Assembly (NCBI RefSeq): GCF_000973105.1
Contig: NC_015844.1
Coordinates: forward strand, 1,422,501 to 1,486,500
Length of the DNA: 64,000 nt
Direction of reading: 5' to 3'
Origin: Zobellia galactanivorans
GTDB lineage: Bacteria > Bacteroidota > Bacteroidia > Flavobacteriales > Flavobacteriaceae
In this document: piece by piece, positions 1-8,996 of the stretch
Layout of the letters: the number at the start of each line of letters is the position of its first letter
Numbering within the stretch: the stretch's first letter is position 1
The notes under the pieces: model-generated
Database searches by the model: none
What the model was told of the DNA's origin: nothing
What the model saw: only the letters and a program-made list of their open reading frames with translations
Made by a program: the position numbers and the translations under genes

Positions 1-777
1 TCATGGAAGAGTCTCGATGAAAAGGGAAACCCTTGGTTCAAAACCACCTTGGACATCGACAAAGTAATGAACCCTAAAAACAGACCATCTGACGAATCGG
101 TAGATGGGGTATTGATCGGGCTTTTGCAGGAAGCAAATCAACTGAACCCTGATTTTCTTTCAGGAAGCCAAGGGTTTAAAGTAGAGACCCGACTGGATTT
201 CCCAAGGGATTGGGGACTCGGTTCTTCGTCTACCCTAATCAACAACATAGCCCAATGGGCCAAAGTGGATGCCTTTCAACTGTTGTGGAATGCTTTTTCA
301 GGAAGTGGATATGACATTGCCTGTGCCCAAAACAACAGTCCGATCCTCTACCAAGTAAAAGAAAAAAAAGCTACGGTGAAGCCCGTTGAATTCAATCCGA
401 AATTTACCGACCGCCTTTTTTTCGTGCATTTGGATAAAAAACAGAACAGCCGCGAGGGGATCTCCCAATACCGAAAGATGGAATTCGACTCCCTTAGGCT
501 GACCGAGAGCGTGACACGACTCACCCAAGAAGTATTGAAGTGCGAAGACTTAGCCACTTTTGAGACCCTTATGGAGCGCCATGAAGCCCTATTATCACGA
601 ACACTTCAGACACCAACGATCAAACAACAACTTTTTCGCGACTATCCCGGAACCGTAAAAAGCTTAGGGGCATGGGGCGGTGACTTTGTTCTCGTATCGG
701 GAAACCAAAACACTCCCGAATACTTCAAGAAAAAAGGATATCCTACGACCTTGACTTACGCCCAAATGGTTTTGTAA
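1..777 (+). CDS. GYDIA-family GHMP kinase (5' truncated by window)
   Basis: This is the C-terminal part of a small-molecule kinase of the GHMP fold. The frame is open from base 1, so the true start lies before the window; 258 codons are visible. The signature G-S-G-Y-D-I-A, which gives the family its name, is clear, and an ATP-binding loop W-G-L-G-S-S-S precedes it. Family knowledge: GYDIA kinases are found in Bacteroidota, often beside HMG-CoA reductase. Their substrate is not established to my knowledge. A role in mevalonate metabolism is an inference, supported here by a mevalonate kinase and mevalonate diphosphate decarboxylase at 52-54 kb. It ends at a terminator shared with the convergent gene. 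Confidence 0.9.
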   Translation, partial: SWKSLDEKGNPWFKTTLDIDKVMNPKNRPSDESVDGVLIGLLQEANQLNPDFLSGSQGFKVETRLDFPRDWGLGSSSTLINNIAQWAKVDAFQLLWNAFSGSGYDIACAQNNSPILYQVKEKKATVKPVEFNPKFTDRLFFVHLDKKQNSREGISQYRKMEFDSLRLTESVTRLTQEVLKCEDLATFETLMERHEALLSRTLQTPTIKQQLFRDYPGTVKSLGAWGGDFVLVSGNQNTPEYFKKKGYPTTLTYAQMVL

Positions 778-782
778 TACAA

Positions 783-814
783 AAAAAAGGCCTTTCTTGA
801 GAAAGGCCTTTTTT
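783..814. terminator. Bidirectional intrinsic terminator
   Basis: A hairpin with an 8-bp GC-containing core (GGCCTTTC / GAAAGGCC), a TTGA loop, and A-run/T-run flanks that extend the stem to 14 bp. It lies between the convergent GYDIA kinase and PpiD-like genes and provides a U-tract in both directions. Confidence 0.9.
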
Positions 815-837
815 ATTATATCGATAAGCGTATTTTC

Positions 838-2955
838 TTAATAGAAAACCGCTCGGTTATCCTCAACTTCGGCAGCATCTTTCAAGGCTTGATAAACCGC
901 TGTACTTACCCTAGCTTCACGAGAAGACTTTACAGCATTCGCATATGTACTATAGTTGTCCAATTTAGGCGCTTCGGTCCTTTTGGTCACGGTCAACATA
1001 TAAACCCCGGTATTGCCCTCTATCAAACCTGAAGTAGTTCCTTCTTTCATGGCAAAGGCGGTACCTACAACTGCCGGTTCCGAACCTGCACCTGGAATAG
1101 TCGGTGACTTTACGGTCAAAGCGGTAGCCGTTGAAACGCTCACATTGTTGTCCTTGGCCAAATCATCGATAGACTTGCCTTTATTAGCGGCGATAATTTG
1201 CTCGGCTTTTCTTTCTTTTCTGATTTTAGGCAGTACGATTGCCGATGCATCCTCTACCGACATCAAACCTTCGTCGTATGTCTTGGTCAATTGCACCACG
1301 GCGTATCCACCTACCAAATCAAAACGCTTGATATCACCAATTTGGGTTTCTTCATTAAAGGCCCATTGTACGATACTTCTTTGCTCACCAAGACCTGGCA
1401 AGTTTTCATCGGTAGCCTTGACCTTGTTCACTGGGCGAACAACGTATTTGTTTTCCTTTGCCAAATCACCAAAAGCCTTATCGGACTCTATTGAATTCAT
1501 TTCAAATTTGGTAGCATCGGTAAACAATTTGCTGGTCGTTTCTTCAGATGGCTCGATTTCACGGGCCAAGGTAGCTATCTGAACAATATCTTGCTTATCG
1601 TCGATTTTTATCACGTGAAAACCAAAGCTGGTTTCTACCATACCAATGGTTCCTACGCTGTTCTGAAAGGCGAAATCATTAAACTCAGGCACCATTCTTC
1701 CTTCTTGGAAATATCCAAGATCGCCACCGTTGGGCGCTGAAGGACCATCAGAGTTATCGCGGGCCAACTCAACAAATTTGGCATCTTTCTTTCGGGCTTC
1801 CGCAAGCAAACGCTTGGCTTCAGCCTCAGCTTCCTCTTTGGTACGGGTAATATCAGGATTGGCACGATCCGCCCCTTCGTATGTAATAAGAATGTGGCTG
1901 GCCTTTACCGACCCATTAGGTTTTCTTCCCACCATTCTGGAAACCTTGAAGTAATCGCCATCCCTATACGGACCATAAAGATCGCCAACCTTTAAACTCA
2001 TCAAGGTATCGGCAAATTTGGCGGGCAATTCCCTTTTCGATTTATAGATCGTATCGAATTTGATATCGGAATTACGGTCTAAGAAAGCGGCTATATCATT
2101 GGTAGTCCTAAAACCGGCAATGGTATCGGTCTTATCGGTCTGCTCATTGTATTCTACGGCATCTTCGATCAACTTGGCTATTTCCTCTTTTACCGCATTC
2201 TCGTCTTCGACAGAAGGCTTTTCCTGAAAATAGACAAACTGAATATCCCTAGCGGGCTCTTGCCTAAAATCTTTCTTATGTTCGTTGATATACGATTGGA
2301 TTTCACTTTTTGACACCGCGATGGTACTATCGGCAATGCTAGTAAACGGAATACGGACATATTTGATATCCATCTTATCGTTGGCCAACTTATAATCGAA
2401 CTCCCCTTCTTTCAAGGTTGCCCCTATCCCTGCCCTGATAAGGTTAAAATATGTTTGTTGTTTGGCGCTCTGAATAATGGCCTGCTCATCTTGCAACCAC
2501 AAATTGTATTGTTCGGGATTGTTTGTCTTAAGTTCCGCAATAAAGTTCCTGAACTTGTTCTGGTCGAACACACCGCTCTCGTTTTGAAATTGAGGGCTCT
2601 GTGAATAAGAAGGAATGGTACCGATATAATTCAAGATTTGATCTTGCTCGATATCAACGCCCAACTCTTCGAACTGTTGCCCTAAAATGGCATTGCGAAC
2701 CTCTTGTTCGTAAACTTGGTTCACTGTTTGCATGGTAGAAGGATTCGCCGACCTTCGGGAAGCGACATCCACTTTTTGACGGAATGCGTCAATTGAAATT
2801 TCCTCTCCATTGATTTCAGCTATACTAGAGCCTACTTTTCCCCCGCTAACATCTCCATTGGTAAACACCCCGGAAATTACAAATGCGAAAAGGGCCAAGC
2901 CAATAATCAGTATTAGAACGGTTGTCCGTTTTCGTATGTTTTCTAAAATTGCCAT
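838..2955 (-). CDS. PpiD/SurA-like peptidyl-prolyl isomerase, membrane anchored
   Basis: Periplasmic folding factor for exported and outer-membrane proteins. The 705-residue product has a single N-terminal membrane anchor (about residues 12-32), a SurA_N-like chaperone region (about 40-230) and a PpiC rotamase domain (about 350-455, with ASHILI, GGDLGYF and FGFHVIKI). A second, more divergent rotamase-like region follows. Length and layout match PpiD-type foldases of Flavobacteriia. It is the last gene of a leftward envelope cluster and ends at the terminator at 783-814. The start ATG at 2955 begins the usual MAILENIRKR stretch. Confidence 0.92.
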   Translation of the reverse strand: MAILENIRKRTTVLILIIGLALFAFVISGVFTNGDVSGGKVGSSIAEINGEEISIDAFRQKVDVASRRSANPSTMQTVNQVYEQEVRNAILGQQFEELGVDIEQDQILNYIGTIPSYSQSPQFQNESGVFDQNKFRNFIAELKTNNPEQYNLWLQDEQAIIQSAKQQTYFNLIRAGIGATLKEGEFDYKLANDKMDIKYVRIPFTSIADSTIAVSKSEIQSYINEHKKDFRQEPARDIQFVYFQEKPSVEDENAVKEEIAKLIEDAVEYNEQTDKTDTIAGFRTTNDIAAFLDRNSDIKFDTIYKSKRELPAKFADTLMSLKVGDLYGPYRDGDYFKVSRMVGRKPNGSVKASHILITYEGADRANPDITRTKEEAEAEAKRLLAEARKKDAKFVELARDNSDGPSAPNGGDLGYFQEGRMVPEFNDFAFQNSVGTIGMVETSFGFHVIKIDDKQDIVQIATLAREIEPSEETTSKLFTDATKFEMNSIESDKAFGDLAKENKYVVRPVNKVKATDENLPGLGEQRSIVQWAFNEETQIGDIKRFDLVGGYAVVQLTKTYDEGLMSVEDASAIVLPKIRKERKAEQIIAANKGKSIDDLAKDNNVSVSTATALTVKSPTIPGAGSEPAVVGTAFAMKEGTTSGLIEGNTGVYMLTVTKRTEAPKLDNYSTYANAVKSSREARVSTAVYQALKDAAEVEDNRAVFY

Positions 2956-3024
2956 TAATTAGGATTTTTTTAAATCAGTTTGCGAAATTACCATTTTCCA
3001 TCAAATTATAAAAGAATTGAAAAA

Positions 3025-4314
3025 CTATTCTTTTTCAACGATTTGCATGGATACCAAATCGATTTTAGTATTTGAAACCTCAATTATTTTAAATAAAAAA
3101 TTTTCGACCCGTATTTCAGAATCTTTTTCGGGTATTTCCCCGGTCTCATTGACGATCAAACCACCAAGTGTCTCATACTCTTCACTTTTTGGAAGTTCCA
3201 ACCGATACACCTCGTTAATGTAATCGACCTCAAGCCGGGCCGAAAATTTATAACTTCCATCCTCGAGTTGCTCCTCAATAAGATCGGTAGTATCGTGTTC
3301 GTCTTCTATTTCCCCAAAAAGTTCCTCAACAATATCTTCAACGGTTACAATACCCGAGGTACCTCCGTATTCATCCAAAACGACAGCTATACTCTTGCGT
3401 TTTTTGGTCAAAACGTTCAAAATATCTTGTATAAGCATGGTTTCGGGCACAAATTCCACCGGTAACAAAATGCTCTTTATGGTCTTTGGTTTTTTAAAGA
3501 GTTCATAGGAATGCACATAGCCGATGATATTATCGATGGTATCTTTATAGACCAAGATTTTCGAATATCCGGTATCGGTAAAGAGCTTGGCAAGGTTCTT
3601 AGGGGTCTCATGAAGCTCTACGGCCATTATCTCGGTTCTGGGCACCATAACCTCACGCGCCTTGACAGCGGCAAACTCAAGGGCGTTCTGAAAGATCTGA
3701 ATCTCCGAATCCACTTCATCTTCCTCCTCAACGGTTTCCATCTGTTCGGTAATATAATCACCAAGTTCAATCTTACTAAAGGCCAACTGGACTTCATCGC
3801 CATCTGTCTTGAAAAAAGCCTTGAGTATAGCATCGGAAATCCAAATTACAAATTCGGAGATTACCGAGAATACCACATAGAAAAAATAGGCCGGTATGGC
3901 CAAAAATTTCAACAACTTATTGGCATAGATCTGAAAGAGCACCTTAGGAAGAAACTCCGCGGTAAAAAGAATGACCAAGGTAGATATCACCGTTTGGGTG
4001 ACCAAACTAAAGTCGCCCAACAAGAGATTGAGGAACTCACTGCCCGAAGGCACCATGCCCTTAAACCAAAGCATAAGCAAATCGCCCATGAACAGTCCGT
4101 ATATGACCAAGGCGATATTATTGCCGATAAGCATGGTGGCAATAAATTTCGATGGTTTTTTGGTCAAACGCGTGAGCACTTTAGCCAAAAAGCCCTCTTG
4201 CTTTTTTTCTATTTCAATATGAATTTTGTTGGCGGAAATAAATGCAATTTCCATGCCCGAAAAGAAGGCCGAAAATATCAGCGATAAAACGATAATAAAA
4301 ATGGAAGCCTCCAA
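3025..4314 (-). CDS. CNNM/CBS/CorC_HlyC-domain membrane protein (hemolysin C-like)
   Basis: A 429-residue inner-membrane protein with an N-terminal DUF21/CNNM region of several membrane helices (about 1-165), a paired CBS module (about 220-340) and a C-terminal CorC_HlyC transporter-associated domain (about 350-425). The family is tied to divalent-cation transport; gliding protein GldE has the same architecture, but this gene lacks the gldD/ssb neighbours of GldE, so I do not call it gldE. The only fitting start is a TTG at 4314, two bases after the stop of the small upstream gene, which suggests translational coupling. Confidence 0.88.
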   Translation of the reverse strand: MEASIFIIVLSLIFSAFFSGMEIAFISANKIHIEIEKKQEGFLAKVLTRLTKKPSKFIATMLIGNNIALVIYGLFMGDLLMLWFKGMVPSGSEFLNLLLGDFSLVTQTVISTLVILFTAEFLPKVLFQIYANKLLKFLAIPAYFFYVVFSVISEFVIWISDAILKAFFKTDGDEVQLAFSKIELGDYITEQMETVEEEDEVDSEIQIFQNALEFAAVKAREVMVPRTEIMAVELHETPKNLAKLFTDTGYSKILVYKDTIDNIIGYVHSYELFKKPKTIKSILLPVEFVPETMLIQDILNVLTKKRKSIAVVLDEYGGTSGIVTVEDIVEELFGEIEDEHDTTDLIEEQLEDGSYKFSARLEVDYINEVYRLELPKSEEYETLGGLIVNETGEIPEKDSEIRVENFLFKIIEVSNTKIDLVSMQIVEKE

Positions 4315-4316
4315 AA

Positions 4317-4520
4317 TTACTGTTGGTTATCTTGCTTGCGCTGTTCAAATTTCTTCCGATAGTTTCTTCTGAACAAAAACATACCAATAGAAACTAAGGC
4401 AAAAAAGATAAAAAGATAGGTGCCTTCACGGTTTGTATTCCAATCCGTAAATATCCTGTAAAGCGAAAAAAAGGCTACCGCCAAGTACAAATATTCGGTA
4501 TACTTTAAAATTTTAATCAT
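4317..4520 (-). CDS. Small membrane protein of unknown function
   Basis: A 67-residue protein with two hydrophobic segments (about residues 8-25 and 33-50) and a basic, Gln-rich tail (RKKFEQRKQDNQQ). It overlaps lptC by 8 bases and is followed at once by the CNNM/CBS gene, so it is clearly translated within the operon. I do not recognise a domain. Its constant place between lptC and a CNNM protein suggests an envelope role, but this is inference only. Confidence 0.8.
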   Translation of the reverse strand: MIKILKYTEYLYLAVAFFSLYRIFTDWNTNREGTYLFIFFALVSIGMFLFRRNYRKKFEQRKQDNQQ

Positions 4521-5121
4521 CAGACTCTTCTTTAATAGTCATTAAACCATAGGTCTTATGGGCAATAAAAAAACTTAGATCCCGATTAAAATCCATGCCT
4601 TCACCGTCCATAATAGTACCGTCTTCCGGATTGGTAAACTTAAACTTTTCTTGTGTAAAAATCCAGTTGTCATCTTGATCCCAATACAACTGAGGGGTCT
4701 CAAGCTTTTTACCATCATGGCTTTCTATAACCACATTTCCCTGTAAATCTATCACATTTGTAGCAGAATAAATAATGCCGTAATCGGCCTTAATAATGCT
4801 CTTCTGCCCTTCTTCATTATAATAATTGACCAATAGCCCCTTTGGAAAGATGCGATGGGGAAACTTAAGATTGTTATAATCTTCGTTTAGCGGACTGGTC
4901 AATACCGCTATGACCCTAGTAGAAGTAGAGTCTTCACTCTCTAGCATCTCCCTTGCCTCGGTATAGGTAGCCGTAAAATTCTCGGCTATACCCATGGGGT
5001 ATACCAAAGGCACCTTTTCTTCCCCAGACCTTTTATAGTTGTCCTGACAAGAAAAAAAAAGTATTGCCATGGTACAAACCATGGCAATACTTTTAAGATT
5101 ATATCCGTAAGATGAAATCAT
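4513..5121 (-). CDS. lptC: LPS export periplasmic protein LptC, lipoprotein
   Basis: A 202-residue LptC/OstA-fold protein of the lipopolysaccharide transport bridge. The N-terminus has a hydrophobic signal and a lipobox ending F-F-S-C (Cys at about 25), so it should be lipidated. The body shows the strand pattern typical of LptC (NFTATYTEAREM, VNYYNEEGQKSIIKADYG, LQGNVVIESHDGKKLETPQLYWD). The NV-x-DG-KKLETPQL stretch is the strongest family mark. The start could also be the internal Met at residue 14. It lies 4 bases after the TPR gene and overlaps the next gene. Confidence 0.88.
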   Translation of the reverse strand: MISSYGYNLKSIAMVCTMAILFFSCQDNYKRSGEEKVPLVYPMGIAENFTATYTEAREMLESEDSTSTRVIAVLTSPLNEDYNNLKFPHRIFPKGLLVNYYNEEGQKSIIKADYGIIYSATNVIDLQGNVVIESHDGKKLETPQLYWDQDDNWIFTQEKFKFTNPEDGTIMDGEGMDFNRDLSFFIAHKTYGLMTIKEESDD

Positions 5122-5125
5122 CTCT

Positions 5126-6499
5126 CTATAAGTTCGGTACTTTTACACTACCCCCAACCCAACAGTTGAAGCTAACAGTCTTACCTGCCATACCCGAGTT
5201 GAATATGTCTGTTTTTGAAGGCGCCTTGGCAGCGTAGCTTTGGGCAGCCTGATTGGCACTAGAGCTAATGGATGGATCCACTCGTCCGGCCTGACGGGCC
5301 ATATCTGCAGCTTTCCAGTAAATAGCACGCTTTTCAAAAGCACTACTACCACAATCATTGGCACTAGAAGCATATAGGTTGGCAATCAACAAATACGCCT
5401 TACCATTCGCTTTATTGGCGTTAATGGCCATTTGGGCATATTTCCTAGCGGTAGACTTACTACCTTTTCTTTTGTTGATAACCGCAACCTTATAAGCGAT
5501 ATTTGATTTTTTATAGTTATCGGTCTCCAAGCTCATTGCCTTATCAAAATCGGCCAAGGCCCCTTTTGAATCGCCATTCTTCATTTTCAAGGTACCACCG
5601 TAAACGTAGGCACTTGCCGAAGGATCTAAGGCCAACTGAGCTTCGAACAATTTCTGGAACAATGGATCGTCAGTACATTCTTTGTTGAACATTCTACCCA
5701 CAGCTCTCTTTACCCAGTTTACATCACCCTTCTTCTCTTCGAAACTCTTTTCGTACAAAGGAATAAGGTTGTCACAATCGGCCAAGGCCCCAAGCTTAGA
5801 ATCTACACTACCGGCAATCTTACCATAAGAGGTAGAGTTGGTCGTAGCGATTTTCAAAGTTCTTTTCTCCTTTGATGTAATGGTTCCGGTCGAATCTTTA
5901 GGAAGCAACTTGGTAATTACATCGGTAAGCTTTTTGTTCTCTTCCTCAATTTTATCGTTTACGTTATCGTATACATCAAAAACCTCTTGCAAATCTTTCT
6001 TTCCCGCCTTATGCAAGTCTACCAAACTAGAAAAGTAAAGATAAAGAGCCTTGGGGTTCTTGAAGTTTTTGGCATCGTTTTCGAAAGCCCCACCTAACAT
6101 ATCGTACAATTCGCTATCGGAAGCCATCTTATTATCGTACAAAAACAAAGCCTTGTCTATAGCAACTGTTGCTGGCGAGTATTTTTTAGGAAAATACTTA
6201 GCGCTATTATCGTACAAAGCCAACATATCTTTCACATAGCCGTCTTTTTCGGCCCCGGAAGATTTTTCTATTTTATCGGCCAATATTTTTTCGCCATAAA
6301 TAAAGTTAGCCCTATTGATATCAGGACAGTTGTCATAAACCATTTTCCAAGGTGTATATGCCGCCTCATAATTTTTCACTTTAGCATGCTCAACATATAT
6401 AGATAAGTTGGTCATACATTCTTGATTTTGAGCTTGGGCATTACTTACTCCCATAAACCCTAAAAGCATAATCGCCGTGAAGTAAAGTTTCGTTTTCAT
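5126..6499 (-). CDS. Secreted tetratricopeptide-repeat protein
   Basis: A 457-residue protein with a cleavable signal peptide (about 1-23, ending A-Q-A-Q) and repeated helical units typical of TPR (for example NGDSKGALADFDKAMSLE near residue 310 and NKANGKAYLLIANLYAS near 365). The C-terminus is Cys-containing and small-residue rich (GKTVSFNCWVGGSVKVPNL). Enzymatic motifs are absent. Placed directly upstream of lptC in the same operon, it is likely a periplasmic scaffold in envelope assembly; the exact role is unknown. Confidence 0.85.
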   Translation of the reverse strand: MKTKLYFTAIMLLGFMGVSNAQAQNQECMTNLSIYVEHAKVKNYEAAYTPWKMVYDNCPDINRANFIYGEKILADKIEKSSGAEKDGYVKDMLALYDNSAKYFPKKYSPATVAIDKALFLYDNKMASDSELYDMLGGAFENDAKNFKNPKALYLYFSSLVDLHKAGKKDLQEVFDVYDNVNDKIEEENKKLTDVITKLLPKDSTGTITSKEKRTLKIATTNSTSYGKIAGSVDSKLGALADCDNLIPLYEKSFEEKKGDVNWVKRAVGRMFNKECTDDPLFQKLFEAQLALDPSASAYVYGGTLKMKNGDSKGALADFDKAMSLETDNYKKSNIAYKVAVINKRKGSKSTARKYAQMAINANKANGKAYLLIANLYASSANDCGSSAFEKRAIYWKAADMARQAGRVDPSISSSANQAAQSYAAKAPSKTDIFNSGMAGKTVSFNCWVGGSVKVPNL

Positions 6500-6740
6500 T
6501 TTTTAATTTTTACTTGTTTTTTGAAATTACAAATTGCCAATCAAAATTTCGGTTAGTGCCCAGAATTGTTATGGCTTATTTAGTGTTCCAATTTTTTGGA
6601 GGGGTAATGTACTAATTTTTTACCAAGACATCTACGGTAAGAATTAGAAATCTCCTGCACAACAGTTTATTTTTACGTTAATTGAAAAATTCGCTATCTA
6701 CCAAGGTAAATTCTAGCAAATATTCAATATCCCACAACGT

Positions 6741-8027
6741 TTAATAAATCTTTCTTTTTTGAAACCACTGATCACTAAGAGACAATCCTACATTAACTTT
6801 AAAATAGCTCTCTTCAATTAAATCGGCCGAGGTGGTTCCTTTTTTACCAAGCTCAAAACCAAGATTCAAATTTGAGAGATTGTTTCCCAGTGGTAGGCCT
6901 AGTCCAAAAGTTATGCCAAAGTTATTTATGTCTTTATCATTAACGTACATTCCGGTCTTCTCAAGGCGTACCCCCGCCCTATAGGTTACCCTCTTGAGAT
7001 AGCTTCCAAAAGAGTTTCGCTCGGGGGTATAAAAACCTCCCAAGGCCAGTGTACTCGCGTCTTTATAGATTAAATTGTCCAATTCCAAGAACTCATTAGA
7101 GAAATTCCCAAGCTTTTGAAAACTGTATTCAACCCCTAAAAACCATTGCATATCTTTTCCATAACCTACACCCAAGGTGGTGATCGTAGGAATGGTTACT
7201 TCTGTTTCCTTTAAGCCCTGGGCATACAAATCAACGTCATTTACAAAGCGTTCCAAATCGGGCGAACCGATAAAAGATCCGATTCTTTGCGTATTTCTGG
7301 ACGAAAGATTGGCCTGGGTATTGACCCGTACGGAGGTATGCAACCTATGATTTTCGCCTATCGCAGGCGTATAGCTCAAGGCATAGTTAAGGTCTATACC
7401 ACCTATTTTCGAAACCCTTTCGTCTTTAGACCCAAGGAGAACATTTTCGGTACTTTGAACCTTTAAGGTTTCAATCCTACCAAAGTTATAGTTTACCGTA
7501 ACCCCTGCACTAAAGTTTTTAGCAAACTCGTAGCCCATAGACACGTATACCTTGTTGAGGCCACCATCACCTGAATACTGATTGATCTCACGAGACCCCT
7601 CGGCACCGATTTGATCTTGAAAATTATATCCGACCGAGGAATAGGGCCGAATACCAAAACCAAGGCCAAGGCCTTTTTTCAAACTGAGCCCCAATGCCAG
7701 GTAATCCAAATTAGATACAGCACTACTCTGCTCTTCGGTAAAGCTCTTCAATCGCGATTGCTTATACGAGATACCCGCAGTATAGGTCGTTATACCAAAA
7801 TCTTCCCGCATCTGCACGCCCAACTGGCTATATGCGGCGGGGTTTTGAAGGTTGACATGTATACTATCGGCATACATAGCTATCCCTCCCATCATTTGGT
7901 TTTCTACGGTGGAACCGCTTCTTAACTCTCCTAAACCAAAATATGAATATGGGGAAACCGAACCATCTTGAGCGTATGTGCCTGTTACTAAAAGGCAAAT
8001 TATGGCAAAACCTATTTTTTTGATCAT
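6741..8027 (-). CDS. Outer-membrane beta-barrel protein (OMPP1/FadL-like)
   Basis: A 428-residue protein with a signal peptide (about 1-19, TYAQ-D) followed by alternating amphipathic strands and ending in a barrel-like C-terminus. The N-terminal SPYSYFGLGELRSGSTVENQ stretch and the NLQNPAAYS motif resemble the hatch region of OMPP1/FadL-like channels of Bacteroidota. It starts one base from the end of coaX and is the second gene of the leftward cluster. The 241 bases after its stop (6500-6740) hold no gene that I can see, so the TPR-lptC group may have its own promoter there. The substrate is unknown. Confidence 0.78.
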   Translation of the reverse strand: MIKKIGFAIICLLVTGTYAQDGSVSPYSYFGLGELRSGSTVENQMMGGIAMYADSIHVNLQNPAAYSQLGVQMREDFGITTYTAGISYKQSRLKSFTEEQSSAVSNLDYLALGLSLKKGLGLGFGIRPYSSVGYNFQDQIGAEGSREINQYSGDGGLNKVYVSMGYEFAKNFSAGVTVNYNFGRIETLKVQSTENVLLGSKDERVSKIGGIDLNYALSYTPAIGENHRLHTSVRVNTQANLSSRNTQRIGSFIGSPDLERFVNDVDLYAQGLKETEVTIPTITTLGVGYGKDMQWFLGVEYSFQKLGNFSNEFLELDNLIYKDASTLALGGFYTPERNSFGSYLKRVTYRAGVRLEKTGMYVNDKDINNFGITFGLGLPLGNNLSNLNLGFELGKKGTTSADLIEESYFKVNVGLSLSDQWFQKRKIY

Positions 8028-8755
8028 TAGCGTTTGTTGTATTCCAACAGATAATTTAATCCTACAAGGAGAAATTTGGAGTCCGCAAATATGGTATTTT
8101 TTAACCGTTTAGACAAAAATAGCGCATCACCGCCTGTTAAAATAACTGTTAAATCTGCAAAACGGGATCCATATTGGTCGATTACACCGTCAATTTCCTG
8201 GCAAATACCGTTCACCACACCACTGTGGATACTGGTTTCGGTAGAATTTCCAATATAATCTAAAAATTCTTTGGGTTGTAACAAGGGTAATTTTGAAGTT
8301 TGGTCGTGCAAGGCCTTATATCGCATATGTAGTCCCGGCGAAATAGCCCCGCCCAAATACTCACCATAGTCATTGACCATATCGTAGGTAACACAGGTTC
8401 CCGCATCAATGATCAATACATTTTTTTTCGGGTAACGGTAAAATGCCGCCGTGGCCAAGGCAATACGGTCTACCCCCAAAGTCTGAGGCGTAGCATATGA
8501 GTTCTTAAAAGGCAACTTACTCATGGGCGTCAATTCGTGTACCTCGCAGAAAACCGTCAAAACAGCCATCACTTTTCGGTCTAAATTTCCAACCGAAGCG
8601 ATTATTCCATGTTTAATTCTCGGATAGTGGTCACAAATCTCCTTTATTTCCCTGGCTACATCACCCACCTCTGAATTCTGCCTGAAAACGAGGGTATCTC
8701 CCTCGAACACGGCGAGTTTCACACAAGTATTACCGGCATCGATTACTAGGTTCAT
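8027..8755 (-). CDS. coaX: Type III pantothenate kinase
   Basis: First step of coenzyme A synthesis: ATP-dependent phosphorylation of pantothenate. The 242-residue product starts MNLVIDAGNTCVKLAVFEGD, with the ASKHA phosphate-1 loop D-A-G-N-T. Further family motifs are GVDRIALATAA, LIIDAGTCVTYD and GGAISPGLHMR. I chose the ATG at 8755 because an upstream in-frame start (8815) would add 20 residues before the conserved N-terminal DAGNT strand, which normally begins the protein. It heads the leftward cluster and is divergent from tRNA-Phe. Confidence 0.94.
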   Translation of the reverse strand: MNLVIDAGNTCVKLAVFEGDTLVFRQNSEVGDVAREIKEICDHYPRIKHGIIASVGNLDRKVMAVLTVFCEVHELTPMSKLPFKNSYATPQTLGVDRIALATAAFYRYPKKNVLIIDAGTCVTYDMVNDYGEYLGGAISPGLHMRYKALHDQTSKLPLLQPKEFLDYIGNSTETSIHSGVVNGICQEIDGVIDQYGSRFADLTVILTGGDALFLSKRLKNTIFADSKFLLVGLNYLLEYNKR

Positions 8756-8808
8756 AGATACAAAGATCAAAAAATGCAGCCTAACAAACATCTTTTTTTC
8801 GAAATTTG

Positions 8809-8839
8809 TTTGCATATCGCAAATTTGAAATTATATTTG
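8809..8839 (+). promoter_or_regulatory. Bacteroidota promoter of tRNA-Phe
   Basis: TTTG at 8809-8812, a 19-base spacer, then TATATTTG at 8832-8839. This matches the known Bacteroidota primary sigma consensus (TTTG - about 19 - TAnnTTTG) at both elements. The tRNA begins 18 bases further on. Confidence 0.8.
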
Positions 8840-8857
8840 CACCCCGCAAACGGGTAT

Positions 8858-8930
8858 GGTGCCTTAGCTCAGTTGGTAGAGCAATGGACTGAAAATCCAT
8901 GTGTCCCTGGTTCGATTCCTGGAGGCACCA
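8858..8930 (+). tRNA. tRNA-Phe (anticodon GAA)
   Basis: A full 73-base cloverleaf: acceptor stem GGTGCCT/AGGCACC with discriminator A, D-arm GCTC-AGTTGGTA-GAGC, anticodon stem ATGGA/TCCAT with loop CTGAAAA (anticodon GAA), and T-arm CCTGG-TTCGATT-CCTGG. The CCA end is not encoded. It is followed by an intrinsic terminator. Confidence 0.97.
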
Positions 8931-8931
8931 C

Positions 8932-8962
8932 AAAAAATCCTTACAATCTGTAAGGATTTTTT
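8932..8962 (+). terminator. Intrinsic terminator after tRNA-Phe
   Basis: Stem AAAAAATCCTTACA / TGTAAGGATTTTTT with a 3-base loop, followed directly by a T-run. It begins one base after the tRNA 3' end. Confidence 0.88.
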
Positions 8963-8996
8963 TGTTTTTGGACCTATCTTGCAAAAAACTACTGTT

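Noticed and set aside
1013-1582. 189-residue plus-strand frame opposite the PpiD-like gene
   Set aside because: Antisense shadow of a clearly coding gene; no motif or start context.
3025-4314. Assignment as gliding protein gldE
   Set aside because: Architecture agrees, but the gldD/ssb context is missing and the gene sits in an lptC cluster; general CNNM/CBS name is safer.
8901-8996. Extension of the APH-like kinase back to a GTG inside tRNA-Phe
   Set aside because: It would overlap the tRNA and cross its terminator; the added residues have no family match.
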